From Boswellia sacra (Eukaryota; Streptophyta; Magnoliopsida; Sapindales; Burseraceae): a stretch of 64,000 bases of DNA. The notes under the pieces are model-generated. The model saw only the letters and a list, made by a program, of their open reading frames with translations. It did not search any database and was not told the DNA's origin. A program made the position numbers and the translations under genes. Every line of letters starts with the position of its first letter. Position 1 is the first letter of the stretch. Positions 1 to 11,672 of this stretch are shown piece after piece. The stretch is from the NCBI GenBank assembly GCA_013180625.2, contig SNVD02009648.1, forward strand, positions 310,001-374,000. Reading direction: 5' to 3'.

Positions 1-252
1 GACTTCCAATTTCTTTTCAGTAAGTTAGTAAGCAGTTCCATTCTTCTAGTCTTCCAGTTTTCTAAATTTCTTCTCTTAATCCATCATTATTTTACTTTTT
101 CTTCCTTTCAAAGATTAATTAAAAACATTATCAAATGGGCACATACCAATATCCTAAAAACATCTAGATATTATCTATATGCAACAAATATTCAATGTAA
201 TCAAATTATTAGATTCACAAAAATGATTCTAATTCACAAAATAAAACATGGA

Positions 253-375
253 ATTGTCCAAGGCATTCCAGGTGTAAATTGAAGAGAAGATTAAGTAAAT
301 TGGATAGAAGACTGAGTGAACTAAGGAGACGATTAAGTGAACTGGAGAGAAGTTAAGTGAATTGAAGCTTAAAGT
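253..375. repeat. degenerate ~21-bp minisatellite
   Basis: About four imperfect units lie in tandem. Each has the pattern (ga)TTAAGTGAACTGGAGAGAAG with substitutions. The minus-strand open frame here is only a by-product of the repeat. The rest of 1-520 is AT-rich and I recognise nothing else in it. Confidence 0.55.
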
Positions 376-526
376 CAGATGCTTCAGGCATTCATCCTCG
401 TGCAGCTGCATATTAAGAGCGATTGTGGGAGAGTGGGAGCTTGGCCGTCAAACGCCAATAAATTGAAGTCAAGAGAGTGTAGCTATTAGTAGTGAGTAGA
501 GGACTTGGGTTCTTAAATTAAATGTT

Positions 527-731
527 TAAATAATAGTGCTAGACCTACATCCTATATACAACTCAAACTCTAAAATTTATGTGGCAGTCCATATGACAAA
601 AATTCACTAGAGGGAAAAAAAAAAGAATGAGAGAAGTTATATCTTTAATAGGATTTAGCTATATAGAATGCCACATTAGGTTATAGAATTTGGATTGCAT
701 GTAGGTTGTAAGTCTAACATTACTAGTGTTT
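527..731. mobile_element. MITE-like inverted repeat (TAGACCTACA family)
   Basis: The two ends are imperfect inverted repeats of about 60 bp. The left end reads TAGTGCTAGACCTACA and the right end, reverse complemented, reads TAATGTTAGACTTACA; both then run on to a shared ATGTGGCA block. There is no ORF. Similar termini occur at 32036-32255 and 34544-34640, so this looks like a dispersed non-autonomous DNA transposon family. I could not identify a clean target duplication, so the superfamily is unknown. Confidence 0.5.
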
Positions 732-894
732 AAAAGCCTTTTCAATTTTAGTTTTGATTGAATAATTTGTATATTAGTTTAGAGTTTTATGTTTTTTTTT
801 TTTTGATTGGGCCTTAGGGCTGGGTTTGTAATATGAACCCTTTGGGGCTTAACTTAAGTGATAGTGGGCTTATGGAGGCTTTTATATAATTTCA

Positions 895-1728
895 ATATAT
901 AATAATTATAAATAAATTTAATTTACAAAATCAAAATTCAAGGTTGATTATCTAGGTCCAAGTCTGGGACCTATGCTCCCCCGCCCCAACCAACCCTCGA
1001 TTTGAAATTTTTACCCCACCTCTAGTTTAGTTCCTTACGTTACTGGGTAATTACCTGGCCTTGAGAGATTGAGTTTTCCGAGTCTCAAGCCCTAGCCGGG
1101 TTAGTTTGCCACTCCTAGATGAAATACAAGCATCATCATACATTGGTAAAGCTTTTATAGCCTTTTGGCAAGGATGTTGTGGCCGAAGATGAAGCTATTG
1201 TAGCCTGTGGTAATGAATATATGGTATCTATGACAGTATTAGAGGTAGGAAATTTTGTAATAACTGGAATTTGCTAAGAAACAGGATGACATAACTGCCA
1301 TGTATAATAATTATAAATATATAATAATTATAATATAAATTTAATTTACAAAATGAAAATTCAAGGTTGATTATCTAGGTCCAGGTCCGGAACTTATGCT
1401 TCCCAGCCCCAACCAACCCTGGGTTTGAAAATTTTACCTTGCACCTCTCGTTTAATTCCTCACGTTACTGGGTAATTACCCAGCCTTCGAAAACTGAGTT
1501 TTTCAAGTCCTAGGCCCTAACCGGGTTAGTTTGCTATTTCTAGATGAAATACAAGCATCATCATGTATTGGTAAGGCTATTATGGCATTTGGTAAGGATG
1601 TTGTGGCCTGAGGTGAAGCTGTTGTGGCCTGTGGTGATAAATATATGGTATCTGTGACAGTATTAGAGGCAAGAAATTTTGTAATAACTGAAATTTGCTA
1701 AGAAACAGGATTGACATAACTGTCATGT
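895..1728. repeat. tandem duplication, two copies, period ~423 bp
   Basis: The segment at about 895-1303 is repeated at about 1318-1728 with roughly 10% divergence. Shared anchors are AAGGTTGATTATCTAGGTCC (near 940 and 1363) and TAAGAAACAGGA (near 1274 and 1699). The duplicated block adjoins the downstream (3') side of the minus-strand Copia remnant, and part of its minus strand reads like the low-complexity linker that follows integrase in Copia pol. It may therefore be a duplicated piece of that element. That is inference. Confidence 0.65.
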
Positions 1729-1739
1729 AAGCCTAAAGT

Positions 1740-4295
1740 AGCGAAATTAGAAATCAGAAAAGGTTCCTTCTTTGAAAGGAAAAATTTCTCCATGGACAGA
1801 TACACTTTTGGAGATATAAACCCTGTCTGAAGGCACAAATATCCCATATATGAACTACTATAGCCAAAAAAACATATAAACAGGAATGAAAAGAGAATTT
1901 ATAAGACTGATAAGGGCTGAGATTTGGAAAAGAGGCATAACCAAACACCTTGAGAAGTTTAAAATCTAACAACTTGTGATAAAATCTTTGATATGGTCAA
2001 AAATAGCTCAATGGAGGAGTTGGTAACCTGTTGAGTAAGTAAGTTGTTGTATGAAAAGCATGCCACCAAAAATGAAGTAGTAAAACAGCCTGAGCAAGTA
2101 AAGTTAATCCATTTCCAAACTGATCTATGTTTTCTTTTAACTACTCTGTTCTGTTGATGAATTTAAGGACAAGGGTGTCAAAAAAACCTAATTGAGTAAA
2201 CAAAGGAGCAAATGGCCTGAACTATCCACCCCAATTAATTTGTAGGCATTTTAGTTTGGTGTTAAACTTTTTTTCAACCAAAGATAGAAATTGAGGAAAA
2301 ATGCTAGAAACTTCAGACTTTATTAGTAAATGATAAATCTAATTATACTTGCTATAATGATCTACAAAACAAGAAATAATAACTACAACCATCTGTGGAC
2401 TTTATAGGAGATGGTTTCCACACATCAGTAGAGACAATTTCAAGTGGCGAGAGGGGTAAAATTAGAAGATGATGAATAAGATGAATGACACTACTTACCA
2501 AGTTTCCAAGAATCACACGACACTTTAATACTAAACTTGCCTGAGAACAATTGACATTGTTTACCAACATAAGTCAAAATATGTACATTTGGGTGGCTTA
2601 ACCTTCGATGCTATATTATTGAAGAAGAAATAGAACTACTTCTATCAATTACACAAGATACCATTGACAATGGATTTCTTATTTGTGCAAAAGACTTATT
2701 ACTCAACAAATATTGCCTACTAATAGCTGATTGAAAACTTGGAGATCTTCTTGTTGATTGAAAACATATAGCAAGCAGTTTATGCAATCCTTGATCAAGC
2801 TAGCCTTGCAAAAGAGTTTGCCCTCCTCTTGTCCTTGATAAGACAAAAGCAAGAATGAAATTCACCAGTAATATCATTGTCAATAGCTAACTTAGAAACA
2901 CTCCGTAAGTGTTTAGTAATTTGAAGAACAAGTAAGATTCTATTGAGAAGTAAAGGTTTAGATGTCTTTGAGCAATGTAAAAAACAAAACCTATATGAGA
3001 GATAGACACCATATTACCATTTCCTACTTGAACATTTTTTGAGCCAAAATACTCCTCTTCGATCTCTAAATTCTCTATTTCTATGGTGATATGATTTGTA
3101 GCACCAGTGTCTAAGTACCAAGAGGGATCTGCAATTGTGGCTAAAGAAGCAACAAAAGCCAAAGCACTAGACTGATGCGATTGCTAAGAATTTCCAAACT
3201 GAGAGCTACCTGAAGATCCTTGATTTCTCTGAAAACTAATGTCAAATCTGCGGTAGCACTTAAGAGTAACATGACCTATGTTTCCACACAATTGACAATC
3301 AGGCTGTCTTGAATGATCATAGCCATTTCTTCCTCTATTTTTACCCCCAAAAGTAGAGACCCTAGCAGAATAATTTCGACCTCTGCCTCTTCCTCTAAAA
3401 TTGTTATTGAAAGAAGGCTTAGAGAATTATGATCCTTGACTAAAATTAATAAATTGAGAAGTTGTCCTAGTAAAGTTTGCACTATGCTCAATATTGACTA
3501 TTTGTGAAGCATAATGTTAACCTAATCCAAGCTCATAACTGGGCAATTGGTATTGAACATCTTCAAGTGATATATCACCAACTTTTGAATTAATATTCAC
3601 CACAATTGCATCATACTTAGGACCTAAACCATCAAGTATTTGCAGTAATAGGTCTGAGTATGAGATTTCAGTACGAATAGCAAGCAAGCTTTCTAAAATT
3701 TCTTTCTTTTTTAGAAAGTGATCTAACATTGACATGACTCCTTTCTTTGTTGTTTGTAGTTTATGTTTCATATGCATGGTTCTTGCCCTAGATTCGGTAT
3801 AGAAAAGCTTCTCTAATGCAACCCAAACATTCATTGATGATTGACACTTCATAACATATCCATACATAGCTTCAATGATTGAAAACAATAACCAGCTCAT
3901 GATAAATTTATTTGTTCTTTTCCAAGCAAAATATTCAAGATATGATTGTTTCAAAAGCTCATTAGATTGTTTTAACTACTCACAGTTTGAAAGGTGAAAA
4001 ACAGGACTTGTCTCCATGAACAAATCCTTCCAGATCATAGGCTCCTAGAGTTGGAAGCACCTGAGATCTCCAGAAGCCATAGTTGTTTTGGTGTAATTTG
4101 ACAGACAAAGGAGGTAGAGCAAATGGGCCATAGCAACAAGTGAAGCTAATGAGCAGAAAACACCTTGAAGTGGAGGATCTTGTACCATTAAATAACCAAA
4201 ACTTTACCCTATATCGACTAGTAATGTTGTTCCTAGCAAAATTCTCATTTCCGAGAAAACTGCTAGGAAAATTAGCCATAGCTCTGATATCAAAT
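1740..4295 (-). pseudogene. decayed Ty1/Copia retrotransposon, gag to integrase
   Basis: Reading the minus strand from right to left, Copia domains appear in the expected order. The gag N-terminus lies near 4050-4280. A UBN2-type gag with the words ALEKLF, MLDHFLKK and LGPKYDAIV is at 3517-3954. The protease motif WYLDTGATNHIT is near 3090-3130. An integrase start with STDVWKPSPIKSTDG lies near 2395-2450, and the post-integrase LKVFGYASFPNLSPY near 1900-1960. Frameshifts and stops separate these blocks. No reverse transcriptase or RNase H was seen, so the 3' half is lost or too diverged. A primer-binding site (TTTGATATCAGAGC on the minus strand, about 4281-4294) adjoins the 5' LTR. Confidence 0.85.
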
Positions 4296-4522
4296 TGAAG
4301 AGAAGCTTCTATAATGAAACCTTTGTAAAAATGAATAAGCTTCTTTGTTGATTAATACCATGTTATAGTAGCACTAGACTTTATATAATGAAGTTACAAG
4401 CTTAACAACTACTAACCAACTCAAGCTAAGTTGGCATAACAGCATTACACACGTGAATCTAAGCTATCTGGAACTAACTAACTGAGTGACTCCATTAATA
4501 GCATTAACTAACGTTTTAGTTC
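4296..4522 (-). mobile_element. 5' LTR of the Copia element
   Basis: On the minus strand this stretch ends ...CTTCTCTTCA immediately before the primer-binding site, and it can begin TGAACTAAAACG at 4522. It would then be a 227-bp TG...CA LTR. A shorter LTR beginning TGTTATGCC at 4441 is also possible. A TATA box (TTATATAAAG, plus coordinates about 4379-4388) and an upstream CACGTG G-box (about 4449-4454) give it promoter layout. No matching 3' LTR was found to the left. Confidence 0.6.
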
Positions 4523-4588
4523 AATATGATTTGATTCTGACCCCTTTGTTCAGACGGGTCTTCTTGGTATGTATGCAGCATGTGGCTG
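4523..4588 (+). pseudogene. PPR pseudogene, segment 1
   Basis: This reads DSDPFVQTGLLGMYAACG and aligns with the intact PPR gene at about 22092-22153. Everything 5' of this point is missing, and the Copia LTR directly abuts it. It is the first of three pieces (also 8494-8553 and 9802-10122) of one decayed copy, separated by a solo LTR and a MULE. The last five bases, GGCTG, are the target site duplicated by the solo LTR. Confidence 0.85.
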
Positions 4589-7500
4589 TGACACGACCCA
4601 CCCCTAGCTACACGGGCGAATCATGCCTAAAACTGTGTGCTATTGATTGTTTTTTAATTCTTGTCTTTCTTATGGAACAAACTTGAAACAATTCTCATTA
4701 CAACCACAAATAAATTTTTATAACTGTTATAATAATTGTTATAACTATTATAACCTTAACACATCCTTGCACCATCACGTGGCTGGGCCTCTAAACTTTA
4801 TAACTATATCACATTTTGCTTTCACCTGGGGGGAAAATTTTTTTTAAAAAGAAAAAAGAATAAAATAAAACAAAAGAGTGAGTATAAAACTCAGTGAGTG
4901 GGGATAAAAATATATTTGTAAATAAATCTAAAAAAATAAAAATTATATTATTATAAAATAAATCTTTGCTCTATAAAAAAAAATCTCCATAACCCATAAT
5001 TTTCATATTGTCTAAAATATTATAAAACTTTAAAATAAATTACTATTGAATAATTAAATCCATCAAAATATTACTTATGGTTAAAATAATAAAGCAATCA
5101 TCTTCAATCGTATAATAAATATGCTCTTGATGATCATGCTAAAATCATCACTTTTAGGGGTGTTCACAGGTCAGGTCGGGTCGGGTTTTTCCATACCCGA
5201 TCACAACCTGATACTGTTCAAACCTGATTATTTTAACCCGATTCGGGTTACTATTCAATACCGACCCGACAAAAAACCCGATCAACCCGATCGGGTCGGA
5301 TCGGGTTTAATTTAATTAGATCAAATATCCAAACCCGATTTGTAACCCGATACTGTTCAAACCCGATTATTTTAACCCGATTCGGGTCACTATTTAATAC
5401 TGACCCGAGAAAAACCCGATCAACCCGATCGTGTCAGGTCGGGTTGGATCGGGTCGGGGATTTTTGAACACCCCTAATCACTTTAGTTATTTACTATATA
5501 AAACATAATTTTCTTAAAAATCTTCTTTCAAAAGAAACTCTTCTGAATAATGCTTCTTTTTCGAACTAACTCATATAAACATATTCAAAACTCTTTTCAT
5601 TATACTAAACAAGTACCCCTGGAACTGTCTCATCCTGCCTGGCGAGATCTAACATCGCATAGGTAGAACTATCTGAATTTCCTCATACCTGGTGAGATCT
5701 ACATCACGCAGGCAGAGCTATCTGTACCTGGCGAGATCTAACATCGCACAAGCCTGCTATCTACTCATACGCATGCGCAGAGTTGCCCCCAAAGGGCTAA
5801 AGCGCCCAGATCACACGGCCCAAAGCCTCTATGTGTGTCTGAACAGACCCCAAAGGCCTCTATCTGTATCACTATCTAAGTGATATGAATAATTGTCTGG
5901 GCATCTGGGTACTAGCTTAGTATAACATAACTACACTTTCTTATTTTAATTAAAAATCGATTTCATTTAAAAACTGCTTTATATGCTAAAATTTCTCTTT
6001 TCAAGCAATTTATCAAAATCTGAAAATTTTCTGCAAGCTAAAACTGAAAATATTTTGTATTATTTGAATTAATCCAAGACAAACATTTAAAATGACATTT
6101 CTAAATACTTTAAGAAAATCCTTGAGTCAAATGACTATGAAAACTTTAAATATCAATACTTTCACACTTTCTCTAAATTTACAAAATATAACTTTCTGAA
6201 AAACTAAAATGCCCTTCAATTATAAAATCTGATTTTTCTTTTCTAAATGTTATATCTTTGTTCAAAACTAATTTTTAAAACTAAAATTCATGTCTACAAC
6301 CCATTTGAAAACTAACTTTGAAATATCTTAATGATTGAAAACAAGTATAACAATTGGGTCCATCTACCCTCAAGAACTACAAAAGAAACTAACTTGAATT
6401 ATTCTAAATTTGTAAAATTCTCGGTAATTTTATAAATTGCTAAATAAATATAACTACGTGAATAATAAAACATATTTCTAATTATCCATAAAAATAAATC
6501 TTCTACTCTTTCTAAAACTTTCTAAAATATCCATAAAATAAAATATTTTTGACCTCACTATAAACCATAATTTATATTTCTATCTCAAAATCTCATACAT
6601 CATACTTTAACTCAAATCTTTTTTACTATTCTTAATTTTTCATAATTCTGCATTCAGATCCCTATAATTTCTGGAACAGCTTTCTAAATTTGTAATTCAG
6701 CCCTGCTTGAGCAGTTTTAAAATTTTGCATTGTCACCCCTGTAAAATTTAAATTCTACTTTCCAAAACTTTTTCTTTTTAATTTGCTATTATTTTGAATA
6801 TACAATCACTTATCATCTTGTTAACCAAAATGACAATTTCTTCAACATATGTATTTATTTAAAGAAAATAACCCAATACCTCAATTTTCTATACTAATTC
6901 ATTTAATTATAAAATGTCTCATTTCAAATCATAAACAAAAACTTTCTACTTTCCACCAACATATAATATATATATTCATTCTACAACTTTCACTTTAAAT
7001 TTATTTTTTTCTTGTACTCAAATTTATCGAAACAACAATTGCTATATATTCAAAAACTAATCCACTAGCACCACCCATAATCATCTCTTTTATCCAAAAT
7101 CTAATACTTTACACACTCCTATTCCCAAAATACATAAATCATCATCATCTATTCTAAAAACTTTTAATATAACTCAATTAATTAAACTAATAACTTAAAT
7201 CATATGAAAAATCATAAATTTAATACTCTTAAATATTATATGAAATTCTCAAAACATAATCCACTCACAAATTTGGTTGCACAACTCGGTTAGCTCGGAT
7301 TTGATTCCAAAATCAATATTCCGCCTATCCGGCCACATTCTTCAACAAAGAATTTATCCTTCATTATCCTAACATCATAAAAGAGCTCATCACATCATAT
7401 TCAATTCATAATCAACTTGACTGTTTAAAATTCTCAATATCCAACTTCATATCTTAATCCAATCAATCCTAATTAATTGTATTTCTAAACTTCTTAAACA

Positions 7501-8493
7501 AAGCAGTTTTTGTTCTCTGATTTTTAATAAATAATTGACTTGTCAGAATAGTCTAAAATTTTATACAAACCTTCTGCACATACATATCTAATAACATATA
7601 AACTTTTATAGTATTCCAAGTTCATTAAGTACCTCAAAATCTTCATGTTTCTAGATACAAAAATTCTGAAAATTCATTTCCAGAACTGACCTCTCCATTT
7701 TCCAAAATACATGATAATTTGTAATAAATTCGTAAAATCACAAAACTCTCCAGATTTAAACTAGACATATACACAAACTCATATCCCAAATTTTATAATT
7801 TTTGAAAACCTCTAGATGCTTCAAATAACTTATCCAAAACTGATTTTCTGCAGAAAAACTGAATTTCCAGTAGTGAACAGTAAACTTCGAAAATTCATAT
7901 AAAATTACATACTCTACATTTTTGAGTGAATCTAACTTTAAACAAATCCTTGTGATGTTTATTTTAACATATATAAATTTGAGAGTCATATTCAAAACTA
8001 ATAAATTGCAGGAATTTTCGGAATTACTACTGTTCACAGAACCCTAAATTTAATTTCAACATCTTAAACCTTCAAATTCACCAAGACAAACCATGAACAT
8101 CAAGAAAATGATCAATTACCTTAAATAAGACTTCAATTCCATCTTGATCTTCCTTCTCTCTCTCTCCATCTTCTCTCTCTAAAAACTCTAAAACATCCAA
8201 AATCTCCTTAAATTTCAATTTTCTTGCATGAAATACACAAAAATAACTTAATATTATCTTAGAATTATGAAAATCACCTGGTTTTTTTCTTCTTCAACAG
8301 CCCCTTTTCTCCTTTCTCTCTTCATCCCATCAGCCTTCTCCATTTCTCTGGAATTATCTCTTTTTTATTTCCTGTCTTATAAATTATGAAATTTAAGGAG
8401 AAATAGGCTAGATTGAAAAAATTTGAGTTGGGTTGCTTATAAGAATAAAACATGGATGGGGCTTTAATATAGGCCCATGAAAGGAGTGTTTCA
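4589..8493 (+). mobile_element. solo LTR, 3.9 kb, Gypsy (Del/Tekay-like)
   Basis: The element begins TGACACGACCCACC and ends GGAGTGTTTCA. It is flanked by GGCTG on both sides (4584-4588 and 8494-8498). Removing it and one GGCTG restores a continuous PPR reading frame, which fixes both borders. There is no gag or pol inside and no second LTR, so it is a solo LTR left by unequal recombination. Length, TGACACGACC start and the TATAAAACTCAGTGAGTGGG block near 4880 fit the long LTRs of Tekay/Del chromoviruses; that lineage call is from memory. It carries a hAT MITE at 5155-5476. The rest is AT-rich and non-coding. Confidence 0.88.
5155..5476. mobile_element. hAT-type MITE, 322 bp, inside the solo LTR
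   Basis: The termini TAGGGGTGTTCA and TGAACACCCCTA are perfect 12-bp inverted repeats. They are flanked by an identical 8-bp duplication, ATCACTTT (5147-5154 and 5477-5484), the hAT signature. The interior is packed with ACCCGA / TCGGGT motifs in both orientations and includes two direct copies of a block containing GATACTGTTCAAACC. There is no coding capacity. Confidence 0.93.
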
Positions 8494-8553
8494 GGCTGGA
8501 TTTTGGACGTGCAATTGGTGTTCAATAAAATGTCTTACAAAGATGTTACAGGG
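8494..8553 (+). pseudogene. PPR pseudogene, segment 2
   Basis: The sequence matches the intact gene at about 22151-22217, encoding the equivalent of ILDGRLVFDKMSNRDV with substitutions. It starts with the right-hand copy of the solo LTR target site (GGCTG) and ends with GTTACAGGG (8545-8553), the left copy of the MULE target duplication. Confidence 0.88.
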
Positions 8554-9801
8554 GGGAGATTAACATTATGACCCCCTTCTTTTGGTTGAAGTAACACTCT
8601 GCCCCCCACTTTTGAATAAGTAACATAGACACCCCTAGATTCTAACTGCCGTTAGGGAATCTGTTAAGAAAATTACACTGTAACCCCCCTCTTTTGGCTG
8701 AACTACATTTTCATCCACACTTATGGATAAATAACATAAACATCCCTAGATTCCATCTGCCGTTAGAGAATCTATTATCCTAACTAGAAGCTCTTGTGTA
8801 AAGACTTAACTACCCTTATTTATCTTATTCATTAAAAATTTTATATTGTGAAGCTTTCTATTGATGTAAATTAAAAAAAAAGTTGTTATGATGTCAGTAA
8901 GTTGAAAGAATAAGAATTAAACAATCAAAAATTATATTTTATACAAAACTAAAAATCTAATAAATAAAGAAGTCAATATGGGTTCATATATCTTATTTGC
9001 AAACACAAGAACGAGCAAAACTCTCACATGGCAGCTCATTTCCATATCTGAAACAACCTATTGTAGATTAATCAATAAAAAACCGAAGTAGCACACAAAT
9101 ATTTTTTCTATTTTTTTTTCAAATCAACTTCAACTGCCTAGTGGTATAGCAGTTGAGGAAAAGTAAAGACTCTGCAACTTGAGTCTTGAAGTAACAAGAG
9201 ACGAAAAGAAAGGGAAAGTAAAGAGAGAGAGAGAGAGAGAAATTATAAAATTAAATATATTATTTACATTAAATAAAATTTAATTGAAACAATTAAATAT
9301 TAAAAATAATTAAAATAGTTAATTGCATATTTATGTGTTTACATATTTAGTTAAATATTTTTAATCTTTTTTATAAATAAAAATTTAAATTTATTAAAGT
9401 TTAGAATAATTATTAATTTGAATTTATGAATTTTTTAATTAAAAATCTATATGATTTTGATTGTTAATTATTTTAATTTAGAATAAAAAATTAATACACC
9501 ATAATACAATCTTTTATTAAACAAAGTATTATTTAACATGTGTACAATGCAATGATAAATTAAATACAGTATCAAATTTACTCAATTCTCTAACGGTAGA
9601 TGGAATCTGGGGGTGTTTATGTTATTTATCCAGAAGTGCGGGTTAGAATGTAGTTCAGCCAAAAGAGGGGGGTCACAGTGTAATTTTCTTAATAGATTCC
9701 TAACGGCAGTTAGAATCTGGGGGTGTCTATGTTACTTATCCAAAAGTGGGGGGTAAAGTGTTACTTCAGCCAAAAGAAGGGGGTCACAGTGTTAATCTCC
9801 C
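8554..9801. mobile_element. non-autonomous MULE, 1,248 bp
   Basis: The ends GGGAGATTAACA and TGTTAATCTCCC open long terminal inverted repeats of about 220 bp. They are flanked by an identical 9-bp duplication, GTTACAGGG (8545-8553 and 9802-9810), which identifies a Mutator-like element. Each arm contains two tandem units of about 108 bp, each running from a CCCCC(C)TTCTTTTGG-like block to TGCCGTTAG. The interior is AT-rich with a (GA)n tract at 9220-9241. There is no transposase, so movement would have relied on an autonomous relative. Confidence 0.93.
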
Positions 9802-10122
9802 GTTACAGGGAGCATCATGATTGATGGTTATATGATTATTATTATTATTAACTTGAATGGTGTTTTGATGACAATTTGAAAGAGGCATTGTCAGAGTGAG
9901 CTTTTCGATGATGCTTTAAAGCTTTTTGAAGAGATAAAGAGGTCTAATATGGAACCAGACGGGATGATTCTTTCTACAATTTTATTTGCTTATGGCCATC
10001 CTGCAAATTTAGGTTACCGGAAGGAGAATCATGAATTAATTATTGATAACAATATGGTTGTTGACGGTCACTTGCAGAGTGCACTTGTTACTATGCATGC
10101 AAGTTGTGCTTGCATGCAAATG
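9802..10122 (+). pseudogene. PPR pseudogene, segment 3, intron retained
   Basis: This matches 22218-22551 of the intact gene. The intron is still present (about 9825-9890), so this copy arose by DNA duplication and not by reverse transcription. Beyond it the frame reads CQSELFDDALKLFEEIKRSN and continues open to MQM before homology stops at 10122. No C-terminal repeats or DYW domain follow. It is a fossil with no sign of function. Confidence 0.9.
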
Positions 10123-11672
10123 TTTTAATGTTGGCATGTAGAAACGCGTGTGGGTAGGGTTGACAGGAGTACTTTCAGCAACTTTTTCACTTCTTGGAAA
10201 TGTGGTGGATGATACGAGGACCACCCATAACAGAATAATGCAATTATGACTCGTCAAAAGGGCATTTCTGAGTAATGGTCCGAGTCCCATATGTTACCCG
10301 GTCAATAACGAAGCCCATCCTATTAAGAAATACCAAAGTAACAAAACTTATTAAATATTAATCTTTATTAATTATATTTAGCAAAAAAGAAAACGCTTTA
10401 TAAAAACAAATCGAAAATGGGGATTTGCATGTTTATTGCGAGTGCAAAAGTACCACAAGCCACGCATTTTGAAGTCCTTTTAACGGATCTGTTCTGTCTA
10501 CAAAATCAACTTTTGAGGCGTGAGGTTAGTCTGATCAATTTTATACGATGATCTGTTAATACAATATGATCTTATTTGATAAAAAACATATTTTAGATAT
10601 AATATTATTATATTATATTGTTAATAGATTAACACAATAAAATTTAATTAATATTAGACTGTATTTAGATTTATCTAAAAAAATCATTTCACCCGTTCAA
10701 CCCGTTAATATTAAGGATAATTTAATAAATTTATTTATGATACACAAAAAAATAAAAAAAACATAATAAATTATACAAAAACTAATTTATAACTATATTC
10801 AACTTAATTACAATTATTCTAATAAAGTTAAGTTATCTTTTTTCTTATATAAGTATAACATTTTAAAGGGGAATATAAGAAATAAACTTATAAAATGTCC
10901 TATTTTATTTTCAAAAATCATTTAATAATTAGATAATTTTAATTGTTTGTCTTAAATATATTTTAAATGGACTTTTAAATTATGTTAGATACAAAACTTT
11001 ATTTATATTTTCGTATTGTATTAAATTTAGATATTTCAATAGATTTTAAAATATTTATTAAATATTAAATTAGTTATATTTTATGATTAGAATTTATACA
11101 AATCATGTTTCATATATCATTATCTAACTTTAAAAAAATGGATTAAATAAGTTTGATTTAAGTAACACATTAACAGTTGAGTTTGAATTTTAAGATTAAA
11201 ATCCAATAAGTTAACTCACCAAATTTAAATTAATATAATTTAATATGATACAAATACAAAATCATGCAAATCGTTATAACACGATCGACTATCAAGGTCT
11301 ACATGAGGCCTTGACTACTGCGGCGTCCCTGTAGGGCAAAATTACAAATGTTTACAAGCTGACCACAAAGACGAGCATTTACAGGCCTACGCAAGAGCCT
11401 AAAAACGCTACCCTTGTATTCAGAATTGGTCCAACTTTCCTCACTAATTAACAAATAGGAAATGCAAAAGCATCAAAATCCTATAGTGCGGACGGAACAT
11501 TTTATACTTGGTTTACTACAGTGTTACCAGAAAATCCCACCTTAACCGAAATGATTTTATTGACAACAATGTAACTGACAAAGTTCAGCTTTCAGAACTA
11601 TATATGAAAACTTAACAAGCTTGATACATTTTCTGGGTTTCTTGATCTTCATCGCCAGTCAATTTGATGTGC
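10123..11672. other. intergenic, AT-rich, no gene seen
   Basis: The stretch holds AT-rich sequence with weak inverted similarity between its ends (GTTAATA-containing blocks near 10540-10700 and 11150-11290). That may be a worn DNA transposon, but I could not define termini. The last few hundred bases are probably the 3' UTR of the minus-strand gene ending at 11673. Confidence 0.4.
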
